From NCBI GenBank assembly GCA_002439555.1, contig DJOC01000027.1:1-11932 (forward strand): DNA of 11,932 nt, written 5' to 3'. Source of the stretch: Caryophanales bacterium UBA6448. GTDB taxonomy: Bacteria > Bacillota_I > Bacilli_A > RF39 > UBA660. A program made the position numbers and the translations under genes. Under the pieces are notes generated by a model. The model had not been told where the DNA came from and did not search any database. It was given only the letters and a program-made list of their open reading frames with translations. This document shows, piece by piece, positions 6,188 to 11,932 of this stretch. Numbering within the stretch: the stretch's first letter is position 1; every line of letters begins with the position of its first letter.

Positions 6188-7354
6188 ATGGCAAGAGAAA
6201 AATTTGATCGTTCAAAAGAACACGTTAATATTGGTACTATTGGACACGTAGACCATGGTAAAACTACATTAACTGCTGCGATCACTAAATACTTTGGAAA
6301 ATTTGTTGATTATGCAGATATCGATAAAGCTCCAGAAGAAAGAGAAAGAGGTATTACTATTAATACTGCACACGTTGAGTATGAGACTGCAAAACGTCAC
6401 TATGCTCACGTTGACTGTCCAGGACATGCTGACTACGTAAAAAACATGATTACTGGTGCAGCTCAAATGGATGGTGCTATTCTAGTAGTATCAGCTGCAG
6501 ATGGTCCTATGCCTCAAACAAGAGAGCATATCTTACTTGCTAGACAAGTTGGAGTACCTAAAATTGTTGTTTTCATGAACAAATGTGATCAAGTTGATGA
6601 TCCAGAATTACTTGATTTAGTAGAAATGGAAATCAGAGAATTATTAGGAGAATATGATTACGACACTGAATGTCCTATCATAAGAGGTTCAGCTCTTAAG
6701 GCTCTTGAAGGAGATCCTGAAGCTGAAAAGAGTATCCGTGACCTTATGGCTGCTGTTGATGAATATATTCCATCACCAGTAAGAGATACTGAAAAACCAT
6801 TCTTAATGAGTATTGAAGACGTATTTACTATTTCAGGACGTGGTACAGTTGTTACTGGTCGTGTTGAAAGAGGTATTCTTAAACTTAATGACGAAGTTGA
6901 AATCGTTGGTTTAAGACCTACTCAAAAATCAGTTGTAACTGGTATTGAAATGTTTAGAAAAACATTAGACTTTGCTGAAGCTGGAGATAACGCTGGAGTT
7001 TTACTTCGTGGTATTTCTAGAGATGATGTTGAACGTGGACAAGTTTTAGCTAAACCAGGAAGCGTTACACCTCATACAAAATTCACTGCAAGTGTTTATG
7101 TTCTATCTAAAGAAGAAGGCGGAAGACATACTCCATTCTTCTCAAATTATAGACCACAATTCTATTTCAGAACTACTGACGTAACAGGTGTTATTGAATT
7201 ACCTGCTGGTGTTGAAATGGTTATGCCTGGCGATAAAGTTGACATGACTGTTGAACTAATTGCTCCAGTAGCTCTTGAAAAAGGTACTAAATTCTCTATC
7301 CGTGAAGGTGGAAGAACTGTTGGTGCCGGTGTTGTTTCTGAAATTTTAAAATAA
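6188..7354 (+). CDS. tuf: Elongation factor Tu
   Basis: EF-Tu carries aminoacyl-tRNA to the ribosomal A site as a GTP complex. The 388 residues are slightly shorter than the usual 394-397; the difference lies mainly in the switch I region ([19 protein letters not shown]). G1 GHVDHGKT (19-26), G2 RGITI, G3 DCPG (76-79) with catalytic His80, G4 NKCD (131-134) and G5 GSAL (167-170) are intact. Gln120 (E. coli Gln124) and the Ala of [10 protein letters not shown] are the residues usually linked to kirromycin sensitivity and are unchanged. AAGGAGG (6171-6177) is the ribosome-binding site. It lies 67 bases after fusA, probably with its own promoter, and a terminator follows. Confidence 0.99.
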   Translation: MAREKFDRSKEHVNIGTIGHVDHGKTTLTAAITKYFGKFVDYADIDKAPEERERGITINTAHVEYETAKRHYAHVDCPGHADYVKNMITGAAQMDGAILVVSAADGPMPQTREHILLARQVGVPKIVVFMNKCDQVDDPELLDLVEMEIRELLGEYDYDTECPIIRGSALKALEGDPEAEKSIRDLMAAVDEYIPSPVRDTEKPFLMSIEDVFTISGRGTVVTGRVERGILKLNDEVEIVGLRPTQKSVVTGIEMFRKTLDFAEAGDNAGVLLRGISRDDVERGQVLAKPGSVTPHTKFTASVYVLSKEEGGRHTPFFSNYRPQFYFRTTDVTGVIELPAGVEMVMPGDKVDMTVELIAPVALEKGTKFSIREGGRTVGAGVVSEILK

Positions 7355-7363
7355 GGAATAACT

Positions 7364-7393
7364 AAAAATCACGATTAATTTCGTGGTTTTTTT
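7364..7393 (+). terminator. Terminator after tuf
   Basis: AAAAATCACGA (7364-7374) pairs with TCGTGGTTTTT (7381-7391), with one T-G pair, around TTAATT. Seven T (7387-7393) follow the G of the stem. It ends the str-tuf transcription unit. Confidence 0.9.
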
Positions 7394-7395
7394 AT

Positions 7396-7424
7396 TTGCA
7401 ACTTAACCCATTATATGTTAAAAT
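7396..7424 (+). promoter_or_regulatory. Promoter of the hypothetical/HTH gene pair
   Basis: TTGCAA (7396-7401), 17 bases, then TAAAAT (7419-7424) with an upstream TGT (extended -10). The predicted start near 7431 leaves a leader of about 14 bases before the ATG at 7445. Confidence 0.7.
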
Positions 7425-7444
7425 TATCTAGGGTAGAGTAGTAT

Positions 7445-8587
7445 ATGACAAACACAATGGACAAATTTAATAGTTATTTAATGGAGTATTATAAAGAAAT
7501 TTTATCTGAATTAAATTTTTTAGGTATATTAAAAAAGTTTACTTCTTCGATGGATATAAAAAAGTTATATCCTCTTTTAGACTACCCTGAAAATAATAAA
7601 TACTTTGGAAGTGATTTTAGAAACCTAATTTTAAGTGGAAAAAATTTAACAGAAAAAGATTATTATGAATTTTTAGAATATGATAACATTATTTCAACAA
7701 TTTTAAAAAATAAAGTTTTTGAAAATTTAGATAAAAGATATTATGAACTATCAGACTTAAAAGAGGATTTTGATAATGGATCACTTGACTATTCATTTAT
7801 AACAAAGTTTATGATGAAACATAAATTTTCTATTAGTGAAATAAATATAGTTTTATCTAATTATAAACCTAATAAACGAAAACCAGTTGAAAATAATTTT
7901 GATGCATCACTATCTAAAGTTGAACTTCCAAAAAGAGATAATAAAGTCAAAGAAAATTTTGTTCATAATGAAAAGTATGTTTCTATAGTAACTTTTCTTA
8001 AAAGCAATGAACTTTTATATAAAGATTATTTAAATAATGAAGCAGTAGTAAGTATATTATCACTTGCAAAGCCATATTTAGATTTTGATAATGCAGTGTA
8101 CCCTGAAGTTAATTTTATTACTTTACTTACTGTTTTACAAACACTTGAAAGAAAGTTTGATATAATGATTAACTCTAATATATCTTCGAGTGAAGACGCA
8201 AATACATTACTTGATAGTATGTATGAAATCTATGAAGAATGTAAAAGATTTATGCCCGAAGAAAATGTATTTGAGATGCCTAATGAAGTAATTAATTTAA
8301 CAAGTATAAATATACCCGCACAGCTGTTAAATAAACTTCAAATGGGTAATTTAGACTATAAAAAAGGTATTGAACCCTCAAGAGTAAATGTGAGTAGCGA
8401 GTATTTAATAAGAATTAATACTTTGGGTGAGGAAGCAGTAACATTTATTGAACACAATAATAACATATATATTTTAGCATTTGGTAATAAACAAAATATA
8501 ATTGATTTAACTTTTGATTTTGTAAATAAAAATAAAAAAGTAATTAATGAAATGATTTATGGAGAAACTAATGAAAGAAAAAAATGA
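7445..8587 (+). CDS. Conserved-looking hypothetical cytoplasmic protein (380 aa)
   Basis: I do not recognise this protein. It has no signal peptide and no membrane segment, and is rich in Lys, Asn, Asp, Glu and aromatic residues. Three parts can be seen: an N-terminal, probably helical region (about 1-140); a polar linker rich in Lys, Asn and Pro (about 141-172); and a C-terminal part (about 175-380). The last part mixes helices with strands near 319-346 (YLIRINTLGEEAVTFIEHNN, then IYILAF). The ATG at 7445 follows a weak GGGTAGAG site; a second ATG at 7457 is possible. It ends in TGA and overlaps the following small gene by 17 bases, so the two are probably co-translated. The promoter and terminators isolate the pair from tuf and from the FemX gene. 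Confidence 0.85.
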   Translation: MTNTMDKFNSYLMEYYKEILSELNFLGILKKFTSSMDIKKLYPLLDYPENNKYFGSDFRNLILSGKNLTEKDYYEFLEYDNIISTILKNKVFENLDKRYYELSDLKEDFDNGSLDYSFITKFMMKHKFSISEINIVLSNYKPNKRKPVENNFDASLSKVELPKRDNKVKENFVHNEKYVSIVTFLKSNELLYKDYLNNEAVVSILSLAKPYLDFDNAVYPEVNFITLLTVLQTLERKFDIMINSNISSSEDANTLLDSMYEIYEECKRFMPEENVFEMPNEVINLTSINIPAQLLNKLQMGNLDYKKGIEPSRVNVSSEYLIRINTLGEEAVTFIEHNNNIYILAFGNKQNIIDLTFDFVNKNKKVINEMIYGETNERKK

Positions 8588-8762
8588 TTTTATAACTAAT
8601 ATATCTAATAGATGTTTAAAACTAATTGCCAGTAATAAAGTAAGTATGGTAGATATTGCGTATAAAATGGGAATTAGAACTATCGATTTATATAATATTT
8701 TATTAAATAACAATGAAGATATTTCTATATATTTAAAACTTTATTTATTATTACAAAAATAA
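8571..8762 (+). CDS. Small helix-turn-helix-like protein (63 aa)
   Basis: This is a short protein with a Cro/CI-like pattern: CLKLIASNKVSMVDIAYKMG, then IRTIDLYNILLNNNEDISIY and LKLYLLLQK. The order is helix, turn, DIAxKxGI recognition-type helix, then two helices, as in XRE-type HTH domains. It is shorter than most such domains, so DNA binding is inferred, and it might instead bind its neighbour. The ATG at 8571 is chosen because GGAG (8561-8564) lies 6 bases upstream; an in-frame ATG at 8559 overlaps that site. It overlaps the 380-residue gene by 17 bases. Its TAA stop lies inside the following bidirectional terminator. Confidence 0.75.
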   Translation: MKEKNDFITNISNRCLKLIASNKVSMVDIAYKMGIRTIDLYNILLNNNEDISIYLKLYLLLQK

Positions 8763-8793
8763 GTACCTGTTTATTTCAGATACTTATTTTTTT
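8755..8793. terminator. Bidirectional terminator between converging genes
   Basis: AAAAATAAGTA (8755-8765) pairs with TACTTATTTTT (8781-8791). One C-A mismatch follows, then CTG (8767-8769) pairs with CAG (8777-8779), with a 7-base loop. The T-run (8787-8793) serves the plus strand and the A-run (8755-8759) serves the minus strand. The plus-strand stop (8760-8762) is in the stem and the minus-strand stop (8771-8773) is in the loop. Confidence 0.88.
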
Positions 8794-10009
8794 GAAATTC
8801 TTTTTCCACTAAATTCTTTTTATTTAAGAAATAGTAATTTATTTTATTTAAGATTAAATCAAACTCTCCAATATATTCATAAATATCTGGCTTAAATCCC
8901 ATTTTGAAATTATCAAGGCCATAATATTTACTTCCCTTTGCAAAGTTACCAGAAACTCCTCCTAAAGAGGCAAATTTATAATCATTTTTATAGTGCATTA
9001 ATATTTTATAGAATAAAAAATAATTTGGTGAAAATGATTGATATTTTTTATCATAGCCACTTACTAGAATAGATATTTTATCTTTACATTTTATAACAAG
9101 GGCTCCCGCTATATAATTATTTTCATTATTTGCAAGATATTTATTTGAAAGTAGAATATCTTCCTTTAAACAAAGAAGTGCTTTATCAGAATTCATTTTT
9201 TTATTAATATTTCTTTCACTTGGAACTTTTAATAATTTTTTACTTAAAAGTTCATTTTTTTCTTTTTCTACTTCATAAGCCTTTTGACTATTTATTGCTA
9301 AACTTTCATTATCAATTTTAACTAAAAAGTAATCAATAGCATTTTCTTTATCAAAAATATTATAATAATCACTATAATGAAACATATCTTTATGAATTTT
9401 ATTTTTAATAAACTTATATAATTTACCCATACTAAGTGAATCAGACTTTTCTATAGTTAAGCCTTTTCTTTCACACTTTCTAATTTTATTTCTAACATTT
9501 TTATTTAAATTATTTATATTAAAATTGTCTAAATTTACTATTGCTTCATAAGTTGGTAATATTGAAGTAAATACTTTAGAGGTATCAATTTTTATATAAC
9601 CACATCTTTTTAAAATTTCTATTATACGGTAGTTATCATTATATATAGGATTTTTTGTTTTATCATCAATTTTAGCAATCGCAATAGTGGGATTTATTCT
9701 TATAAAAGCAATACCCTCTTTTTTATAGAAGTTTATTAAATCTTTAGTAAAACTATTAAGTAAATTTTCATTTTTATAATCAATTAAAAAACCTTCGGGA
9801 ACATATGCATAAAGATAACTATTAATCATTTGAACAAGTACAAGAGCACTAGCAACTATAGTATCTCCATCAAAATAGCCAATCATTTCATATTCGTAAC
9901 CCTCTTCACTTTTTAAAAGAGCATAACTAATACTTTGATGAAAATTTTGATGTTCCCAGTTTTCAGAAAAGTCTTGAAATTCTTTTAATGAAAGTGATCT
10001 TATTTGCAT
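8771..10009 (-). CDS. FemA/FemX-family peptidoglycan interpeptide aminoacyltransferase
   Basis: FemABX/MurM enzymes use aminoacyl-tRNA to add residues to the stem peptide of lipid II at the inner membrane face, building the interpeptide bridge. The 412 residues are of family length. Visible motifs are FHQSISYALLK (23-33), YAYVPEGFLIDY (67-78), FIRINP (102-107), the basic NVRNKIRKCERKG (171-183), and the closing YGLDNFKMGFKPDIYEYIGEFDL (363-385). Residues about 236-290 are charged and likely form the coiled-coil arm seen in FemA. The start at 10009 is set by AAAAAGGAGGA just upstream; an upstream in-frame ATG would fall in the promoter. The amino acid added cannot be told. It is transcribed divergently from the DUF308-enolase pair. 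Confidence 0.92.
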   Translation of the reverse strand: MQIRSLSLKEFQDFSENWEHQNFHQSISYALLKSEEGYEYEMIGYFDGDTIVASALVLVQMINSYLYAYVPEGFLIDYKNENLLNSFTKDLINFYKKEGIAFIRINPTIAIAKIDDKTKNPIYNDNYRIIEILKRCGYIKIDTSKVFTSILPTYEAIVNLDNFNINNLNKNVRNKIRKCERKGLTIEKSDSLSMGKLYKFIKNKIHKDMFHYSDYYNIFDKENAIDYFLVKIDNESLAINSQKAYEVEKEKNELLSKKLLKVPSERNINKKMNSDKALLCLKEDILLSNKYLANNENNYIAGALVIKCKDKISILVSGYDKKYQSFSPNYFLFYKILMHYKNDYKFASLGGVSGNFAKGSKYYGLDNFKMGFKPDIYEYIGEFDLILNKINYYFLNKKNLVEKEFQKNKYLK

Positions 10010-10034
10010 ATTTATCCTCCTTTTTAAAGAGAAT

Positions 10035-10063
10035 ATTATATCATTAAAAATAAATAATTGCAA
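10035..10063 (-). promoter_or_regulatory. Promoter of the FemX-like gene
   Basis: On the minus strand, TTGCAA (10063-10058), 17 bases, then TATAAT (10040-10035). Transcription near 10028 leaves a leader of about 19 bases. The -35 hexamer is shared with the divergent promoter. Confidence 0.8.
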
Positions 10064-10066
10064 TTA
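10055..10066. repeat. 12-base palindrome at the shared -35
   Basis: TAATTGCAATTA is a perfect palindrome centred between 10060 and 10061. Its core TTGCAA reads identically on both strands and sits 17 bases from TATAAT on each side. Confidence 0.9.
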
Positions 10067-10086
10067 GCAAGAAAAATTATTATAAT
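10058..10086 (+). promoter_or_regulatory. Promoter of the DUF308 gene and enolase
   Basis: TTGCAA (10058-10063), 17 bases, then a perfect TATAAT (10081-10086). The start near 10093 gives a leader of about 19 bases to the ATG at 10112. No other promoter is seen before eno, so this probably drives both genes. Confidence 0.8.
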
Positions 10087-10111
10087 ATATATGTTAGGAT
10101 GTGAAAAATTT

Positions 10112-10690
10112 ATGGGAAGAATAGTTAGAGAGACAATAAGTGATAGATTTAATAAATTTATTATGATGTCAATAGTAACTTCGGTTGTTATTGCTTTAAT
10201 TGGAGCAGTACTTATATTTATGCCAGAAATGTCTAATAAGTTAATTGGAGTTATTACTGGTGCATTATTTGTATTATCAGGTATTAATACAATTTATAAG
10301 TTTATATCAAGAAATGGTGCAAAACTTTATTCGCTTAATTTACTTTTTGGAATAATGTTAATTTTAATCGGAGCAATTATTATTTTAGTACCATTTTCAG
10401 TTACATCATTTTTAACAATTTGTTTAGGTTTATATTTAATTGTATTCGGAGCAAATAAAGTAACTTATGGTGTATGGTTTAAAATTGGGGATGATTCATC
10501 TTGGTTAATAACTTTTGTAATTGGTATAATGCTTATGGTATTTGGAATATTAGTATTATCAAATCCATTCTCAGCACTTACTGTTACGCAAGTAATTGGT
10601 ACATTTTTAGTGCTTTCAAGCATTCTTGATATAACAGATTTAATACTTCTTAAGAAAAGAGCAAGCGAGATAACAAAGATATTTTGGTAG
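10112..10690 (+). CDS. DUF308/HdeD-like six-helix membrane protein
   Basis: This is a 192-residue integral membrane protein with six hydrophobic segments, at about 16-38, 43-64, 72-93, 98-118, 131-149 and 156-180. They fall in three hairpin pairs. The repeated pattern of a helix ending in Pro (FMPE, LVPF, SNPF) followed by a Gly-rich helix is typical of the DUF308/HdeD family, which in E. coli is linked to acid stress. The biochemical role is unknown. The ATG at 10112 is chosen because AGGATGTGA (10096-10104) is a near-consensus ribosome-binding site 7 bases upstream. Earlier in-frame starts lie at or before the predicted transcription start. The C-terminus is KKRASEITKIFW, cytoplasmic by the positive-inside rule. 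Enolase follows after 6 bases. Confidence 0.87.
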   Translation: MGRIVRETISDRFNKFIMMSIVTSVVIALIGAVLIFMPEMSNKLIGVITGALFVLSGINTIYKFISRNGAKLYSLNLLFGIMLILIGAIIILVPFSVTSFLTICLGLYLIVFGANKVTYGVWFKIGDDSSWLITFVIGIMLMVFGILVLSNPFSALTVTQVIGTFLVLSSILDITDLILLKKRASEITKIFW

Positions 10691-10696
10691 GTAATT

Positions 10697-11914
10697 ATGA
10701 AGATAAAAGAAATAAAAGCAAGAGAAATTCTTGATAGTAGATCAAATCCCACTTTAGAGGTAACAATGATTTTAGAAAATGGTGTAGAATCTACATCCTC
10801 TGTTCCTTCGGGGGCTTCAACAGGAAGTAAGGAAGCTTTAGAACTTCGTGATAAGGATGAAAGATTTCACGGTAAAGGTGTTTTAAAAGCTGTAAGAAAT
10901 GTTAATGAAATAATATTTCCCGCACTTTATAATATGGATTTAAATATTAAAAATGTTGATAAAAAGGTGCTTGAACTTGATGGAACTGAAAATAAATCTA
11001 AACTGGGAGCTAATGCTATTTTAGGTGTGTCACTATGTGCTTTAAAATGTTTAGCAAAACTCGAAGGTAAAGAATTATTTGAATTTGTAAGTACTGGTAA
11101 ATTTAATATGCCTGTACCAATGATTAATGTAATTAACGGTGGAAAACACGCAGATAATAATCTTGATATTCAAGAATTTATGCTTGTTCCTGTTCAAAAA
11201 GAGGAAAAAGAAAGAATTAGATGTGCAAGTGAAATATTTAATACTTTAAAATCTATTTTAAAAGGTTATCATTTATCAACAGGTGTTGGTGATGAAGGTG
11301 GATTTGCTCCAGACTTAAAAAATAATGAAGAAGCCTTAATGATTTTAGTAAAAGCGATTACTGACAGTGGTTATACTCCAGGAACTGATGTATTCTTTGC
11401 ACTTGATGTTGCAGCATCAGAATTATATGATGGAGAAAACTACTTAGTTGATGGTAAGAAATTATCTAAGGATGAATTATTTGATTATTATGTAGATTTA
11501 ATAAAAAAATACCCAATTATAAGTATTGAGGATCCTTTCGAAGAAAATGATTATGAAAGTTTCAGTAAAATAACTAAATATTTTAATGGTAAAATAATGA
11601 TTGTTGGTGATGACTTATTTGTATCTCAAAAAAAATATTTAGAAAAAGGTATAGAACTTGGCGCAGGAAATGCTATACTTCTTAAAGCTAATCAAGTTGG
11701 TAGTGTAACTGAATTTTTAGACACAATTTATACCGCAAAGAAAAATGGGTATAAAACAATTATTTCTCATCGAAGTGGTGAAACAATGGATACATTTATT
11801 GCCGATTTAGGTGTAGGATTAAATCTTGATTTTATCAAAACAGGTTCTGTTTCAAGAGGCGAAAGAATTTGTAAATATAATCGTCTTATGGAAATCGAAG
11901 ATAAATTAAACTAG
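10697..11914 (+). CDS. eno: Enolase (phosphopyruvate hydratase)
   Basis: Enolase converts 2-phosphoglycerate to phosphoenolpyruvate in glycolysis. The 405 residues are some 15-30 fewer than usual, with shortened loops and a short C-terminus. The SGAST loop (38-42), HADNNLDIQEF (151-161) and GDEGGFAP (198-205) are present. Metal ligands Asp237, Glu278 and Asp305 are intact, as are the catalytic acid/base residues Glu200 and Lys330, SHRSGET (357-363) and Lys381. Two substitutions stand out: Lys150 before HADN and Met364 after SGET, where Glu is common. Translation probably depends on the upstream gene, because GGTAGG across that gene's stop is the only ribosome-binding-like site. It shares the DUF308 promoter. 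The stop codon lies in the terminator stem. Confidence 0.97.
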   Translation: MKIKEIKAREILDSRSNPTLEVTMILENGVESTSSVPSGASTGSKEALELRDKDERFHGKGVLKAVRNVNEIIFPALYNMDLNIKNVDKKVLELDGTENKSKLGANAILGVSLCALKCLAKLEGKELFEFVSTGKFNMPVPMINVINGGKHADNNLDIQEFMLVPVQKEEKERIRCASEIFNTLKSILKGYHLSTGVGDEGGFAPDLKNNEEALMILVKAITDSGYTPGTDVFFALDVAASELYDGENYLVDGKKLSKDELFDYYVDLIKKYPIISIEDPFEENDYESFSKITKYFNGKIMIVGDDLFVSQKKYLEKGIELGAGNAILLKANQVGSVTEFLDTIYTAKKNGYKTIISHRSGETMDTFIADLGVGLNLDFIKTGSVSRGERICKYNRLMEIEDKLN

Positions 11915-11932
11915 TAAAATGCTAGTTTTTTT
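11908..11932 (+). terminator. Terminator after eno
   Basis: AAACTAG (11908-11914) pairs with CTAGTTT (11922-11928) around TAAAATG, and T's run to the window edge. The TAG stop of eno (11912-11914) is part of the stem. Confidence 0.82.

Noticed and set aside
10010..10063. N-terminal extension of the FemX-like protein to an ATG at 10063
   Set aside because: The extension would start at or before the predicted promoter. The ATG at 10009 has a strong AGGAGG-type site and matches the family N-terminus.
10058..10111. Upstream starts for the DUF308 gene
   Set aside because: They precede or coincide with the predicted transcription start. The near-consensus AGGATGTGA is correctly spaced only for the ATG at 10112.
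10465..10752. 95-residue minus-strand open frame across the DUF308-eno junction
   Set aside because: It is antisense to two well-supported genes and has no ribosome-binding site.
1..11932. TGA read as tryptophan (Mycoplasma code)
   Set aside because: Conserved Trp residues in EF-G and S7 are all TGG, and no internal TGA occurs in the conserved genes.
1..11932. CRISPR array, tRNA, rRNA or insertion sequence
   Set aside because: No regularly spaced direct repeats, no cloverleaf-like sequence and no transposase-like reading frame were seen.

Overview
This window is AT-rich DNA from a bacterium of the Bacillota/Mycoplasmatota type. It carries the translation-apparatus cluster rplK-rplA-rplJ-rplL and rpsL-rpsG-fusA-tuf, followed by accessory and metabolic genes. 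Every conserved tryptophan I checked in S7 and EF-G is TGG, and TGA acts as a stop, so the code looks standard and not the Mycoplasma code. A FemA/FemX-type aminoacyltransferase implies a peptidoglycan wall. Together these fit an uncultured low-GC relative of Erysipelotrichia or the RF39 lineage better than a wall-less Mollicute. That placement is inference.

Region 1 (1-2493) holds two ribosomal-protein units. rplK-rplA is preceded by a stem-loop that resembles the L1-binding site of 23S rRNA. rplJ-rplL has its own promoter in the end of rplA, a clear L10 leader with an intrinsic attenuator, and a strong terminator after rplL. L11 carries an unusual acidic tail of about 58 residues.

Region 2 (2494-2982) lies where rpoB-rpoC usually stand. 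It instead holds two small overlapping membrane-protein genes: 105 residues with one membrane anchor, and a 39-residue micro-protein whose N-terminus resembles a prepilin.

Region 3 (2983-7393) is the str operon. It has a strong promoter overlapped by an inverted repeat and a structured leader. S12 has isoleucine at a normally invariant proline. S7, EF-G and EF-Tu follow; tuf has a probable extra promoter and a terminator.

Region 4 (7394-8793) holds an unrecognised 380-residue protein overlapping a small helix-turn-helix-like protein. It ends in a bidirectional terminator that contains the stop codons of both converging genes.

Region 5 (8771-11932) holds a FemX-like gene on the minus strand and, divergently, a DUF308/HdeD-like membrane protein followed by enolase. 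The two directions appear to share one palindromic -35 box (TTGCAA), with a 17-base spacer to a perfect TATAAT on each side. This is the most striking regulatory architecture in the window.
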